Notes: generated by a model not told the origin, from the sequence alone. 64,000 nt of DNA from Actinomycetes bacterium (GCA_023429565.1 JAEZDJ010000088.1:1-64000); one strand, 5' to 3'. Positions 35,719 through 45,788 are shown, counted from the stretch's first letter. A program made the numbers and translations.

Positions 35719-36651
35719 TTACCCCCGCACCCCATTCCCGCCGGCCTGCTTCGCCCCATACATGGCCGCATCGGCTCGGGCAATCCAGTCATCGGTCACG
35801 TCCTCGCCCGGTCGATACACGGCAACCCCAATGCTCACCGTCAGATCGAGGCACGCGCCCGTGCCTCGCGCCTCGGCACGGCGGCGTATCCGTTCCGCAA
35901 TCTCAAGAGCCGCCTCGCGCTTGACTCCGGGAAGAAGAATGACGAATTCGTCCCCACCCCATCGAAACAAAAAATCGTCGCCGCGGATGACATCCTCGAT
36001 GGCACAGGCGATCTCCCTCAGCGCACGATCTCCCGCATTATGGCCGCAGGTGTCATTGAGGGCTTTGAAGCGATCGACGTCCATGAAGATGAGGGCGAGG
36101 TCAAAACCTTTTTCTTTAGCTTTCGCCACAAGAGGAGTGACCACTTCGAAAAAGCGTCGGCGCAGCCACGTGCCGGTAAGCTGATCCGTCAACAGGTCCC
36201 TCACAATTTCTTCCCTGTCCAGAGCCTCGTCTCCGTTCGTCAACGCAAGCAGGGATGCGGCCTTCAGGTCATCTTCCATGTCGCGGACAAACGCGACGAA
36301 CATGCTCTCGTTCTCCTGCGGAACCGATATCTCAACCCTCACGGGAAACGAACGACCGTCGGCATGGCGAAACGACGTGGATATCTTGCCAATCTCGCCA
36401 GCTCTGACGAGTTTCGTCAGATGGCCGTCAGGGCCGATGTCGGAAGGCTTGAGTATGATGTCCAGATCGGCCATATGGGTGCCAACGAGGGCTCCGTCAG
36501 GATAGCCGGTCATCACGTGCAGCGCACGGTTTGCAAATATGATCTGGCCCGACACGGTGACCCACATCACACCGTTGGGATTGTTGTCGAGACTCCAGAA
36601 GGCAAGGCTGCATTCTCGTCTCCTGTTGCCCATCAGACAGCTCTCAGCCAT
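35719..36651 (-). CDS. PAS-GGDEF diguanylate cyclase
   Basis: The 310-residue cytoplasmic protein has an N-terminal PAS domain (about residues 20-130, with GVMWVTVSGQIIFANRALH) and a C-terminal GGDEF domain. The GGDEF active site RWGGDEFVILLPG and the metal-binding MDVDRFKALND are intact, so it should make c-di-GMP. No RxxD inhibitory site is obvious just before the active loop. The ATG at 36651 follows GGAGG by 8 bases. No membrane segment or EAL domain. It is monocistronic. Confidence 0.92.
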   Translation of the reverse strand: MAESCLMGNRRRECSLAFWSLDNNPNGVMWVTVSGQIIFANRALHVMTGYPDGALVGTHMADLDIILKPSDIGPDGHLTKLVRAGEIGKISTSFRHADGRSFPVRVEISVPQENESMFVAFVRDMEDDLKAASLLALTNGDEALDREEIVRDLLTDQLTGTWLRRRFFEVVTPLVAKAKEKGFDLALIFMDVDRFKALNDTCGHNAGDRALREIACAIEDVIRGDDFLFRWGGDEFVILLPGVKREAALEIAERIRRRAEARGTGACLDLTVSIGVAVYRPGEDVTDDWIARADAAMYGAKQAGGNGVRG

Positions 36652-36822
36652 GCGCGTTGCCTCCTTCGAGCGCGGACATCCTGACAAGACAAGCCCGTCG
36701 ATGCCCCACAAACGAACAGCAGCGTGATACGGAGGGTAAACAACCGGTAACGCCTTGGGACATTATGACATACTCCCGGTTCAAACCCCAAGAAACCACA
36801 GTCCTTTCTGGCTCCCGTCGGC

Positions 36823-36851
36823 TTGTTTCCCTGTTCTCGGCTTTGTATAAT
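36823..36851 (+). promoter_or_regulatory. sigma-70-type promoter of the aldehyde dehydrogenase gene
   Basis: TTGTTT (36823-36828), 17 bases, then a perfect TATAAT (36846-36851), about 100 bases before the start codon. Confidence 0.65.
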
Positions 36852-36949
36852 AAATGCTGAAGCGTCCAACACAGTCTGTGATCTGACGGCGGGAATCCTC
36901 CCTCTACGCCAGGCTCCGGCGCCGCATTGCAGCAGAAAGAGAGGTTCCC

Positions 36950-38341
36950 ATGGCATACAAGACTATCAACCCCTACACGAATGAAGTCATCGAGTCGTTC
37001 CCAACGGCTACCGATGAGGAAATCAAGGCGGCCATCGGCAAAGCCCACGAAGCTTTTCTCTCATGGCGCGAGTCGTCGTTCGAGCAGCGTTCAGAGCTCA
37101 TGCAAAACACGGCCGACATCCTGCGCAGCAGGCAGGACGAGTTCGCCGGTCTCATCACCCTTGAAATGGGAAAATTGCTGGCGGAGGCAAAGGCGGAGAT
37201 TGAGCTGTCGGCAAGAATCGCCGAATACTATGCAAACCGTGCAGCAGACCTTCTCGCACCGCGGTTCATCAAGGCGCAGAACTTCCCGGACGACGCCGTC
37301 GCCTTGGTCAATGACCCCCTTGGCGTCCTCTTCATGGTCGAGCCGTGGAACTTCCCGTTTTATCAGATCATCCGTGTTGCCGCTCCTCAGCTTTCAGCCG
37401 GCAACACCCTCGTCATGAAGCACGCCTCCAACGTTCCCCAATGCGCAGCTGCGTTCGAGCAGATATTCCGCGATGCCGGGGCGCCGGAGGGTCTCTTCAA
37501 GAACATCTATGCCTCCCACGAGCACTCTGACATGATCATCAACGACCCCCGTGTCAGAGGCGTCGCCCTCACCGGATCAGAAGCTGCAGGCGCTTCGGTC
37601 GCGGCAACCGCGTCGAAGGCGCTCAAGAAAAGTACGCTCGAGCTTGGCGGAGCCGACGCGTTCATCGTGTTGGATGACGCAGAGGTGGAGAAAGCTGCTT
37701 CATGGGCTGCGTTCGGCCGTCATTGGAATGCCGGGCAAGTCTGCTGCTCCTCCAAGCGGCTCATTGTGGTCGATTCCGTCTATGACCAGTTTATGGATGC
37801 CTATCGCGCCGAAGTTGCCAAATTCAAGGCCGGCGATCCCCGGGATCCGGAGTCCACGCTTGCGCCGCTTTCCTCTCAATCAGCCGCCGATTTGCTGTCT
37901 CGACAGCTCGACGAAGCCGTTCAGAACGGAGCCTCTGTCGAATTTGTCGGGTCACCTGTTCCGACCCAGGGGTGCTTCTTCCAGCCAGCCTTCCTGACGG
38001 ATATCTCCGAAGACAACCCGGCGTTTTATCAGGAGTTCTTCGGTCCCGTCTCTCAGATATATCGCGTGGCGGACGAGCAGGAGGCCATCAGGATAGCCAA
38101 CGATTCTCCCTTCGGCCTGGGTGGATCCGTGTTCACGCAGGATATCGAGAGGGGTCGCAAGGTTGCCCGGAAGCTCGAGACCGGCATGGTGTACATCAAC
38201 CAGCCGACCAAGGTCGAAGCAGACATTCCGTTCGGAGGAGTCAAGCGCTCAGGATTCGGCCATGAGCTCATTGACCTTGGCCTCTTTGAGTTCGTGAATC
38301 AGAAGGTTGTCGCCGTCGCCGACATCGACGGATCGTTTTAG
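36950..38341 (+). CDS. NAD(P)-dependent aldehyde dehydrogenase, succinate-semialdehyde dehydrogenase type
   Basis: The 463-residue protein has the aldehyde dehydrogenase fold: EPWNFPFYQ, the NAD-binding LTGSEAAG, the catalytic Glu in LELGGADAF, the nucleophile in NAGQVCCSSKR, and EEFFGPV-like QEFFGPVSQI. Similarity by eye is to GabD/SSADH enzymes, which oxidise succinate semialdehyde to succinate. The doubled cysteine after GQV is as in several SSADHs. The ATG follows GAGAGGTTCCC. It may share regulation with the small NAD(P)-binding gene downstream, but a strong hairpin separates them. Substrate preference is not certain. Confidence 0.88.
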   Translation: MAYKTINPYTNEVIESFPTATDEEIKAAIGKAHEAFLSWRESSFEQRSELMQNTADILRSRQDEFAGLITLEMGKLLAEAKAEIELSARIAEYYANRAADLLAPRFIKAQNFPDDAVALVNDPLGVLFMVEPWNFPFYQIIRVAAPQLSAGNTLVMKHASNVPQCAAAFEQIFRDAGAPEGLFKNIYASHEHSDMIINDPRVRGVALTGSEAAGASVAATASKALKKSTLELGGADAFIVLDDAEVEKAASWAAFGRHWNAGQVCCSSKRLIVVDSVYDQFMDAYRAEVAKFKAGDPRDPESTLAPLSSQSAADLLSRQLDEAVQNGASVEFVGSPVPTQGCFFQPAFLTDISEDNPAFYQEFFGPVSQIYRVADEQEAIRIANDSPFGLGGSVFTQDIERGRKVARKLETGMVYINQPTKVEADIPFGGVKRSGFGHELIDLGLFEFVNQKVVAVADIDGSF

Positions 38342-38348
38342 TCCAAGA

Positions 38349-38376
38349 GGCGCGCCGTCCGGCCGGACGGCGCGCC
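38349..38376 (+). terminator. terminator after the aldehyde dehydrogenase gene
   Basis: GGCGCGCCGTCC (38349-38360) and its exact complement (38365-38376) form a 12-base stem with a GGCC loop, 7 bases after the stop. No T run. Confidence 0.65.
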
Positions 38377-38412
38377 TGAATCTGACCGCGCGAAAGTGAA
38401 GGAGCGTCCCTC

Positions 38413-38988
38413 ATGTCAACGATATCGATCATGGGCAAAGGCACCATGGGCCAAGCCATTGGCTCAATCGTCAGACAAGGAGGCAACACGGTCGACCAGC
38501 TCGACCGTCAGAGCACCAGCGTGCAGGGAGACATCGTGATATTGGCGGTGCCCTATCCGGCGCTTTCCGCCATTGTCGACCAGCTCGGTCCGGAACTTGC
38601 GGGAAAGACCGTTGTCGAAATAACCAACCCTCTCGATTTCAGCACGTTTGACCGGCTCCTGGTGTCTGCGGGCTCATCGGCGACCGAGGAGCTGGCAGCG
38701 CTGTTGCCTGATTCCTCGGTGCTGAAAGCCTTCAACACCACGTTCTCGGCCACACTTTCATCGGGAACGGTGGGAACGTCGATGACGCCCACGACCGTCC
38801 TCATCGCCGGAGACGACCTCGAGGCCAAGCTTGCGCTGGCTCAGGTGATCACCGAAGGTGGCCTGCGAGCGCTCGATGCCGGCCCCCTCAAGCGGGCGCA
38901 TGAGCTCGAGGCCATCGGGTTCGAGCAGCTCGTCCTTGCTGCCGGCGAGAAGATCCCGTGGACAGGCGGCTTCGCCGTACTTGATTGA
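38413..38988 (+). CDS. small NAD(P)-binding oxidoreductase, F420-dependent NADP reductase-like
   Basis: The 191-residue protein begins with a Rossmann motif ISIMGKGTMGQAIG and has ILAVPYPALSAIVDQL and VVEITNPLDFSTFDRL, the pattern of the NADP_oxidoreductase/F420-dependent reductase-like family. Further hallmarks are SSVLKAFNT and the C-terminal ALDAGPLKRAHELEAIG. Members often lack F420 activity in organisms without F420, so the cofactor partner is unknown. AAGGAGCGTCCCTC precedes the ATG. It is separated from the upstream gene by a terminator hairpin. Confidence 0.8.
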   Translation: MSTISIMGKGTMGQAIGSIVRQGGNTVDQLDRQSTSVQGDIVILAVPYPALSAIVDQLGPELAGKTVVEITNPLDFSTFDRLLVSAGSSATEELAALLPDSSVLKAFNTTFSATLSSGTVGTSMTPTTVLIAGDDLEAKLALAQVITEGGLRALDAGPLKRAHELEAIGFEQLVLAAGEKIPWTGGFAVLD

Positions 38989-39030
38989 TCAGCACATCCC
39001 CTGAAGACAAGCCGGGCCGCTCACGGAAGC

Positions 39031-40506
39031 TCATTCGGGATCGGTCCGGCCCTCGTCTTCCGATTCGCGCTCCAAAGCGTCGAAACGCTCCTGCATGGTG
39101 GGATTTCCCCTCGTCAACTTCTTGATGGTCAAGGCGTCGGCCTTCTTGTTCGCCAGGCGCAGATTGTTGTCCGAAGACAGAAGCGCCGTCTTGGTCTTTT
39201 GCAGATGATCTATCGTCTTGTCTATCTCGGCGATGGCCGTCTCGAACCGCTCGCTCGCAATGCGATAGTTCCGGCCAAAACCTTGCTTGAAAGACTCCAT
39301 TTGCTCCTCGAAACGCGTGATGTCGATATTCTCTTGTCGCATCTGGGCCAGTTCGCTCTTGTAGCTCATCGAGTTGAGGGCGGCATTGCGCAGCACGGTG
39401 ATCATCGGAATGAAGAATTGGGGACGGATCACGTACATCTTGTCGTATTGATAGGACACGTCGACGATGCCGGTGTTGTAGAGCTCGCTCTCAGGCTCAA
39501 GAAGGGTGACAAGCACGGCATACTCGCAGTTCTTCTTTGACCGGTCGGCGTCAAGCTTCTTGAAGAATTCCTCGTTTCGATGCCGGTGCGAGGAGTCGTC
39601 CTGCTCATTCTTCATCTCGAACATGATGGAGACGATCTCCTGGTCATTTCCATCCTTTTCGCGATAGATGTAATCGCCTTTGCTACCTCCCGACGCATCG
39701 TTGTCCTTCTCGAAATAGGCGTTGCGGAACGCAGTCGCACGCAGCTTGTTGAACTCGGTCTGACAATGCTGCTCCAACGACTCCCCCAACAACTTGGTGG
39801 AAAGACGTGCCTTCAGGTCCCGATAGCGCTCTATTTCCTCATTCTTATAGGCGATCAGGTCGTCTTTTGACTTGAGCTTTTCTGCCATCTGAGCCCGGAG
39901 ATCACTCTCAAGCTTGCTTTTCTCGCTCTCCTTGAGTCGCACCTCCGCCTGGAGGGAATCGCGCTCCCGTTCAACCCCAACCCGCGCCTCAGTCACTGCG
40001 AGCTGCTTCTTCACCTCGAAGGATTCGCTCATGCTCTCAAGTTTCTGCCGAAGCTCGACTATCTTGGCATCCTTTTCCGCCACGGCATCCTTGAGGGCGG
40101 CTTCGGTCTCGGCTTGGGCAATGCGCTCTTTGCTCTTCCGCTCATCCAGGAGGTGCCGTATCTCGTCCTGCTGTCGATCCGCCTCAGCCCTCAGGGCGTC
40201 CCGTTCCTTCTCTGCCTGCGCGATGGCGCTCTTTGCGTAGAGCTCCTTTTCGGAGGCAAAGGACTCGACCTTCGCGCTGAGTTTGGCTATCTCCGCCTCG
40301 CGCTTCGACGCAATCTCCTGCATCTCTCCCCTAGTTTGCGCTATAGCAAGTTCAACGGCTCTTTTCCCGTCCGATGCGAGGAGCTTTTCGCGATTGCTGA
40401 GTTCCTTTGAGAATTCATCGTCACGAACCTGCTTGACGATGTCTGCAAAGCCAGATTCGTCGACATGGAAAACTTTCCCACAGTTGGGACACTTGATCTC
40501 GTTCAT
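39031..40506 (-). CDS. DUF2130 protein with zinc ribbon and coiled coil
   Basis: The 491-residue protein starts [15 protein letters not shown], a small zinc-ribbon-like CxxC (only one pair seen). A long charged coiled coil covers about residues 25-235. The C-terminal domain matches the DUF2130 pattern ([29 protein letters not shown] and [16 protein letters not shown]; shown in pieces, they are adjacent in the domain). The acidic core resembles a nuclease-like fold, but I cannot assign catalysis. The start at 40506 is chosen over a longer frame. It lies downstream of the ABC importer but is separated by 160 bases. Confidence 0.78.
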   Translation of the reverse strand: MNEIKCPNCGKVFHVDESGFADIVKQVRDDEFSKELSNREKLLASDGKRAVELAIAQTRGEMQEIASKREAEIAKLSAKVESFASEKELYAKSAIAQAEKERDALRAEADRQQDEIRHLLDERKSKERIAQAETEAALKDAVAEKDAKIVELRQKLESMSESFEVKKQLAVTEARVGVERERDSLQAEVRLKESEKSKLESDLRAQMAEKLKSKDDLIAYKNEEIERYRDLKARLSTKLLGESLEQHCQTEFNKLRATAFRNAYFEKDNDASGGSKGDYIYREKDGNDQEIVSIMFEMKNEQDDSSHRHRNEEFFKKLDADRSKKNCEYAVLVTLLEPESELYNTGIVDVSYQYDKMYVIRPQFFIPMITVLRNAALNSMSYKSELAQMRQENIDITRFEEQMESFKQGFGRNYRIASERFETAIAEIDKTIDHLQKTKTALLSSDNNLRLANKKADALTIKKLTRGNPTMQERFDALERESEDEGRTDPE

Positions 40507-40667
40507 CGCTTGACCCTCTCGCTCGATGCGCAAACCTTCGTTCGGCAGGCATCTTGCTCCCACCTTTCACGCAGAAGCGATTATCTCCCCTTCAGCCCTT
40601 CACGGCAAGGGGCTGAGACGCCTCAGCAGCTCCGTCCGACAAGAACGTCGCCGGGTTTCACGGTCCG

Positions 40668-41267
40668 TCACCGACCCATGTCGACAATGCGATCGCAGAC
40701 ACGTTCCGCAAGATGTCGATTGTGCGTAATCGCCACAACGCCCATCTGGCGCTCTCGGGCCACCTTGAGAACCAGCTCCCATATCTGAGCCTGCGTGACA
40801 ACGTCGAGCATGGTTGTCATCTCATCGCAGACCACCACCTTCGTCTCGGGTGCCAAAGCACGGATGACGCAGAATCGCTGCAGTTCCCCGCCAGAAAGCT
40901 CGTTAGGCCAGCGTCGTTTCCAAGCGCTCTCTATGCCCATGGCCATTTGAAGGTCAGGGGGCGGCTCCCATGCCTCGCACATGGTGCGACCCAACCGCCA
41001 ACGAGGGTTGATCGCCTGTTCGGGATGCTGGTAAATCAGCTGAACCGGGCAAAAGCCTTTCGTTGGAAGGTCTCCCCCGCCCCATTTCACCGATCCGGAA
41101 TGGGGAGCGAGGCGCCCCGAAAGCACCTTCGCCAACGTCGACTTGCCACAGCCGGAAGGGCCAAACAGGCCGACCACTTCTCCCTCGGCCACCTGAAAGT
41201 CGACATCGTCAAGCACGGGCTTCCCCTTTTTGTAGGAGAATGAAACGCCGTCGGCTCTAAGAAGCAT
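40668..41267 (-). CDS. ABC importer ATPase (nickel/peptide type, second ATPase)
   Basis: The 199-residue ATPase has Walker A (GPSGCGKSTL), the signature ELSGGELQRF, Walker B (VVVCDEMTTMLD) and the H-loop ITHNRH. It is shorter than most DppF/NikE proteins because it lacks the C-terminal oligopeptide-transport extension. Its ATG overlaps the end of the first ATPase by 11 bases. It is the last gene of the importer operon. Confidence 0.88.
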   Translation of the reverse strand: MLLRADGVSFSYKKGKPVLDDVDFQVAEGEVVGLFGPSGCGKSTLAKVLSGRLAPHSGSVKWGGGDLPTKGFCPVQLIYQHPEQAINPRWRLGRTMCEAWEPPPDLQMAMGIESAWKRRWPNELSGGELQRFCVIRALAPETKVVVCDEMTTMLDVVTQAQIWELVLKVARERQMGVVAITHNRHLAERVCDRIVDMGR

Positions 41268-42198
41268 GGATGCACCTCACCTTTCCCCCACGCAGGGCAT
41301 CGAGAGGAATCACTCCCGAAGAAACGCATGCCTCAGTGCAACGGTCGCATCGCGGCGCATACAGGCATCCCGAAGGAAGGTCATCGGCGTAGGGCTGCGT
41401 TCCCCGCACGGGCTCGAACCCGTTTTGGGGCAAGGCGCGCCAGAGTGCCTTGCTATACGGATGGCGCAACCCATCAGGACCTGCCAGAAAATCCGAGGCA
41501 TTGGCGACTTCGAGCGTGGTGCCGGCATAAAAAACGACAATGCGATCTGCCACATCCGCCGCAAGATCGAGATCGTGGGTGATGACCACGACCGCTTTGC
41601 CGGCATCGGCGATTGACCGAAACGTGGCCATGGCCTTCACGGCCATGTCATGGGTCAAGCCTGGAGTTGGCTCGTCAGCCACGATAAGGTCAGCGTCTTC
41701 CATCACAGCCGTCGACACCAGCACGCGGCGGGCCATGCCCCCCGACAGCTCAAAAGGATACATGCCCTCGACTTCGGGATCCAAGCCATACCGTTTGAAG
41801 AGAGACCTCTGCCTGGCAACCGTCCCCCGAACGCCCCGAACCTGCTCGCCGACTTTCATCAAGGGATCCAGGCAAGAGACGGATTGGGGAATGAAAGCGA
41901 TGCTCTTTCCCCGCAACGCACGCTGCCGTTCCGGCGTGAGGACCTCCCCTCGATATCGCAGCGAGCCGGAAACCTCGGCATTCCTGGGAAGAATGCCCAA
42001 GATGGCATGGGCAAGCAGGCTCTTGCCCGATCCCGAGGCCCCAACCACGGCCACGATCTCACCCGCACCGGCGTCAAGGGAAAGATCGCTGATCACCTGA
42101 AGCTCACGCTGATGAAGCCCCTGCCCATACTGGACGAAGGAGACGCTCAGCCCTTCAACTTCCAAGATCCGAGGGCTCTGTCCTGCCTTTTTATCCAC
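41257..42198 (-). CDS. ABC importer ATPase (nickel/peptide type, first ATPase)
   Basis: The 313-residue DppD/NikD-type ATPase has Walker A (GASGSGKSLL), the signature ELSGGMARRV, Walker B (LIVADEPTPGLT) and the H-loop ITHDLD. The C-terminal oligopeptide extension contains the Cys motif CLYAPRCDRCTEAC, which carries a Fe-S-like Cys pattern in this family. It lies 9 bases after the permease gene. Confidence 0.92.
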   Translation of the reverse strand: MDKKAGQSPRILEVEGLSVSFVQYGQGLHQRELQVISDLSLDAGAGEIVAVVGASGSGKSLLAHAILGILPRNAEVSGSLRYRGEVLTPERQRALRGKSIAFIPQSVSCLDPLMKVGEQVRGVRGTVARQRSLFKRYGLDPEVEGMYPFELSGGMARRVLVSTAVMEDADLIVADEPTPGLTHDMAVKAMATFRSIADAGKAVVVITHDLDLAADVADRIVVFYAGTTLEVANASDFLAGPDGLRHPYSKALWRALPQNGFEPVRGTQPYADDLPSGCLYAPRCDRCTEACVSSGVIPLDALRGGKVRCIHAS

Positions 42199-42207
42199 AA
42201 CGCCCCC

Positions 42208-43080
42208 CTATCCCTGCGCCGTATGCGGGTCAATAAGCTTTTTGACGTCGTCCCCCAGCGCGTAGGTGAGCAAGACAATCAGCACCATCATGAGACCGGG
42301 GAAGAGAGCGAGCCACCAGGCACCCGTCGCAATATGCTTCATCGATTCCGAGAGTATGGCGCCTATCGCGGGAGAGTCCAGAGGCAGGCCGAACCCAAGA
42401 AACGTCAGGGCGCTCTCATGGAGGATCGCGTGAGGAAACAGCAGTATGGTCCCCACGATGAATTGAGGCATCACATTGGGAAACACGTGGGAACGCGCGA
42501 TCCACAGATTGCTTTTCCCCATGGCGCGAGAAGCATGGACGTATTCGGAAGTTCTGATGCGCAGCACTTCGGCGCGAATAAGGCGAGTCAGCGGAGGCCA
42601 ATGGGTGAGCGCCACCGCAACAATCACTCCCACCGTCCCGCCGCCCAAGGCGAACGAGATCAGAATGAGCATGACCAGATGCGGAATAGACATGCAGAGG
42701 TCGGACAGCCAGAGGACTGCCTTGTCGACCCAACCCCCGCAAACGGCCGAAACCGTTCCGAGCACAAGCGCCAAGGTCCCCGACACAGCCGATGCGAAGA
42801 TGCCGATCAGGATCGAGAGCGACAAGCCTCGTATGCTGCGAAAGAACATGTCATGCCCCAGATAATCCGTTCCAAAGGGATGCTGAATGGACGGCATGAG
42901 GGACTTCTGGCTGTAATCCGGCGCATAGAGTCCCGCAGGCATCGAAAGCCCGACGGCCAAGATGACCACAAGGACTGTCGCCAGAATCACCACGAGAGCA
43001 AGCGTGCGTTGCCGACGATTCCCGTGTTTTCGCGTTGCCAGCGCACGAGGGAGGGTCGTTGCCACGGCGTTCTCAGCCAT
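42208..43080 (-). CDS. ABC importer permease (DppC/NikC type)
   Basis: The 290-residue permease has six predicted helices and the family N-terminal region HPFGTDYLGHDMF and the EAA loop HASRAMGKSNLWIARSHVFPN. The ATG at 43080 overlaps the stop of the preceding permease and follows GCGAGGCCATCG. The longer frame upstream is not supported. It would pair with the permease at 43073. Confidence 0.92.
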   Translation of the reverse strand: MAENAVATTLPRALATRKHGNRRQRTLALVVILATVLVVILAVGLSMPAGLYAPDYSQKSLMPSIQHPFGTDYLGHDMFFRSIRGLSLSILIGIFASAVSGTLALVLGTVSAVCGGWVDKAVLWLSDLCMSIPHLVMLILISFALGGGTVGVIVAVALTHWPPLTRLIRAEVLRIRTSEYVHASRAMGKSNLWIARSHVFPNVMPQFIVGTILLFPHAILHESALTFLGFGLPLDSPAIGAILSESMKHIATGAWWLALFPGLMMVLIVLLTYALGDDVKKLIDPHTAQG

Positions 43081-44065
43081 CGATGGCCTCGCTTCCCTGA
43101 CGGATGCGTGGATCGATGATGCCATACGATATATTCGCCGCCATGTTTCCGAAGAAAACGAAAAGCGCCGAAACAAGAGCCACTCCCAACAGCAAGGGAA
43201 CATCCCCCTTCAAAGCGGCCTGCACCGCAGCGTTCCCCAAACCGGGATATGAGAAGACCTGCTCGGCTAGAACCGACCCCCCAAATATTTCGGCAATGGA
43301 GGCAAATTGCAGCGTTATGGCAGGCAGGGCTATATTGCGCAACACATGCCTCGAGACAAACTGGCGGCCGTTCTCTCCCCGCGCCCGGGCAAAAAGCGCG
43401 TAGTCGCTCTCACGTGCCTCAATCGTTTTTTCGCGGGTCTGAAGCGTGATGGAGGCAATGCCGGTGACCGAAAGGACCAAAGCAGGCAGAAAGAGGTGCC
43501 ACAGGCGATCGCCGATGGTGACATCAGACGCAAGCACTCCCGCCGGAGCAGCCAAGCCCATGGGAAACCATCCCAAATACACCGAGAAGAACACCAGCGC
43601 CAGCAACGCGAGCCAAAAGGTGGGTGCGGCAGCCAAAACCAGGCAAAAGGATTTGATGAGGCGGTCAACCACCGTGTCCTGCTTCATGCCGCATATGACT
43701 CCAAGGACGAAGCCGAGCACACCAGAGATAATCCAGGCCGTTCCCATGAGGACCAGCGAAGTGAGAAAGCGCTCTCCGATCACTTCGAGCACGGGACGTT
43801 GGAATATGACCGAGGTGCCCCAATCGCCAGTCAACACTCCGCCCATCCAATCCATATAGCGAATAACCGGTGGATCGTTGAATCCCCAATGCTCCGCAAT
43901 GGCGTCAAGCTGTTCCTGAGAAAGGTGATTCTCGGAGCCGGCATAGGCGCTCACGGGATCAATGGGAGCGAGATTGGCCAACGTGAACGAGATGACGCTG
44001 ACCGCGAACAGCAGCGTCACCATCCTTATCGCATTCTTGAGGAGAAATTTCACGCGAGGAGACAT
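43073..44065 (-). CDS. ABC importer permease (DppB/NikB type)
   Basis: The 330-residue permease has about six helices and the typical N-terminal region IRMVTLLFAVSVISFTLANLA-like hydrophobic start, plus GDWGTSVIFQRPVLEVI and the EAA-loop FARARGENGRQFVSRHVLRN. It lies 3 bases after the substrate-binding protein gene and overlaps the next permease gene. Confidence 0.92.
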   Translation of the reverse strand: MSPRVKFLLKNAIRMVTLLFAVSVISFTLANLAPIDPVSAYAGSENHLSQEQLDAIAEHWGFNDPPVIRYMDWMGGVLTGDWGTSVIFQRPVLEVIGERFLTSLVLMGTAWIISGVLGFVLGVICGMKQDTVVDRLIKSFCLVLAAAPTFWLALLALVFFSVYLGWFPMGLAAPAGVLASDVTIGDRLWHLFLPALVLSVTGIASITLQTREKTIEARESDYALFARARGENGRQFVSRHVLRNIALPAITLQFASIAEIFGGSVLAEQVFSYPGLGNAAVQAALKGDVPLLLGVALVSALFVFFGNMAANISYGIIDPRIRQGSEAIDG

Positions 44066-44068
44066 GGA

Positions 44069-45718
44069 CTACTTCCACGTCCATTCATTGAGGTTGCACA
44101 CGACAGGCCATCCGTGGCCATGGGGATGGACGGGTTGATCTCCCAGGTCCAAGCCATCGCGAACAAAATAGGTGTGATCAATGGTGACCAGCCAGATGTT
44201 TGGCAGGTCTCCTTCCTCCGATTCAGGACCAGCCGATCCGTCCCATTGGACGTTCTTCCAGCTCTCCAGAGAGGCGGCGGCATCGGTGGTGTCGAGCGCG
44301 TCGTGGATATGCCCATCGACTATCTCGCTGGAATATTGGGAATGGTTCGTGGAAGCCCCCGTCTTGTAATAGCCACAAAGATCTCCGGAGGGATCATAGT
44401 CACCCGTGCCCCAACACGTTGGAATGGATTCCGAATTGGCCTTGCAATCCGACCAGAGCGCGGAGGTCGCGTCAATCTTGATGCCCAGCTTCTCAGCCTC
44501 TTGGGCGAATGCGACCGCAACGTTGTAGCGCTGCATGTCATCGGTGCGTCCCGTGATGGAGAACTCCGCCTTCTGTCCGTCCTTCACGCGGATCCCGTCG
44601 CTGCCGACAACCCATCCCGCCTCGTCAAGCAGACCCTGTGCCTCATCGATGCGACCGTCTTTGAACGAGCACGCCACGTTCGACCAAGGAACCTGGGTGA
44701 TGAGAGCCGTGGTCGCGGTGCCGACTCCGTTGAGCGCATTGTCGACGATGGCCTGGCGATCGACGCCGATGGCCAGGGCCTTGCGGATCGCCTTGTCACA
44801 GGTCACGTTGTTGCCAATCGTCTTCCCCTCCCTCACCGTCTCCTGGGCAGTGGGAAGGTTGAAGCCTCTCGTGTCGATGGTGGGAAACGTCTCAAGCGTC
44901 ATGCCCGCCACCGTGCTTTTCGCATACTCAGGCTGGACCATGACCACATCCATAGTGCCCGACTGAGCGTTGGACAGCGCGGTCTCCCCTTCCAAGAACA
45001 AGAGAGTGATCTGCTTGAAGGGTGAAATCGTCCCATAGTAGTGCTCGTTGGGGGAAATGATGATCTGCTGGCCCGCGTCCCACTGGTCAAGCTTGAACGG
45101 GCCCGTTCCCACAGGAGCCGATCGATAACCTTCGTCGCTATATCCCGCCTGGGGAACGATTCCAAGCTTGCCCGTCAAGGACGCAAAGCTTGAATAGGGC
45201 TCGGAGAGGGTAAATTCGACCGTCTGCTCATCAAGAGCTTTCGCATCCTGGAGCTTTGTCAGATCCAACGTCGACGCTCCGTTGTCACGCGCCGTCAGGA
45301 AAGAAAACACCACATCCTCTGCGGAGAATGCCGATCCATCTGAAAACTTCACGCCCTCGCGCAGGGTGTACGTGTAGGTTAAGCCATCCGGGGACACGCT
45401 CCAGTCAGTTGCGAGATCGGGTTGCAGGTCCAAGTTCGTGTCGAATTTCAAAAGACGAGATTGGAACAGGATGTAGGAACCATTGTAGCCCCAGCCCGTC
45501 AACGGATCGAAGCCGCTCTCGGGCTCAGAACCCACATAGATGGTCAGAGACTCAGGCTTTTCGCCTGACGAAGCCGAAGGTGAGGCGGCAGAGGATGAAG
45601 AGCACCCACTCAAAACGCCCCCCATGCCCGACAGGGCAGCTAAAACCCCCACTGCTGCCGATCCTTGAACGAACGTTCGCCGCGAGACGAGCGTGTGACG
45701 CATTCCTCCATGAGCCAT
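44069..45718 (-). CDS. ABC importer substrate-binding lipoprotein (nickel/peptide/opine family)
   Basis: The 549-residue protein starts at 45718 (MAHGGMRH) after AAAGGGAACCTC. A Tat-like motif (SRRTFVQGSAAV) leads to a lipobox ending at the Cys of SGCSSSS, so it is an exported lipoprotein. The cluster C family-5 fold shows VGTGPFKLDQWDAGQ and a mature N-terminus LTIYVGSEPESGFDP. The C-terminus carries HPHGHGWPVVCNLNEW, a His-rich end seen in nickel/peptide-type binding proteins. The ligand is not certain; nickel chelates, peptides or opines are options. It is the first gene of the importer operon. Confidence 0.9.
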   Translation of the reverse strand: MAHGGMRHTLVSRRTFVQGSAAVGVLAALSGMGGVLSGCSSSSAASPSASSGEKPESLTIYVGSEPESGFDPLTGWGYNGSYILFQSRLLKFDTNLDLQPDLATDWSVSPDGLTYTYTLREGVKFSDGSAFSAEDVVFSFLTARDNGASTLDLTKLQDAKALDEQTVEFTLSEPYSSFASLTGKLGIVPQAGYSDEGYRSAPVGTGPFKLDQWDAGQQIIISPNEHYYGTISPFKQITLLFLEGETALSNAQSGTMDVVMVQPEYAKSTVAGMTLETFPTIDTRGFNLPTAQETVREGKTIGNNVTCDKAIRKALAIGVDRQAIVDNALNGVGTATTALITQVPWSNVACSFKDGRIDEAQGLLDEAGWVVGSDGIRVKDGQKAEFSITGRTDDMQRYNVAVAFAQEAEKLGIKIDATSALWSDCKANSESIPTCWGTGDYDPSGDLCGYYKTGASTNHSQYSSEIVDGHIHDALDTTDAAASLESWKNVQWDGSAGPESEEGDLPNIWLVTIDHTYFVRDGLDLGDQPVHPHGHGWPVVCNLNEWTWK

Positions 45719-45788
45719 GAGGTTCCCTTTCCTCTCCATCACCAGTCACATAATTGTTACGATTTATGATTGCGTAGCACGATTGGGA

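Noticed and set aside
39031..40506. DUF2130 protein as part of a phage-defence system
   Set aside because: No nuclease, methylase or other defence gene is adjacent; the neighbours are an importer and metabolic genes.
42000..45025. Long plus-strand frames of 489 and 572 codons over the ABC importer operon
   Set aside because: They are antisense to clear permease, ATPase and binding-protein genes with family motifs; the frames themselves show none.
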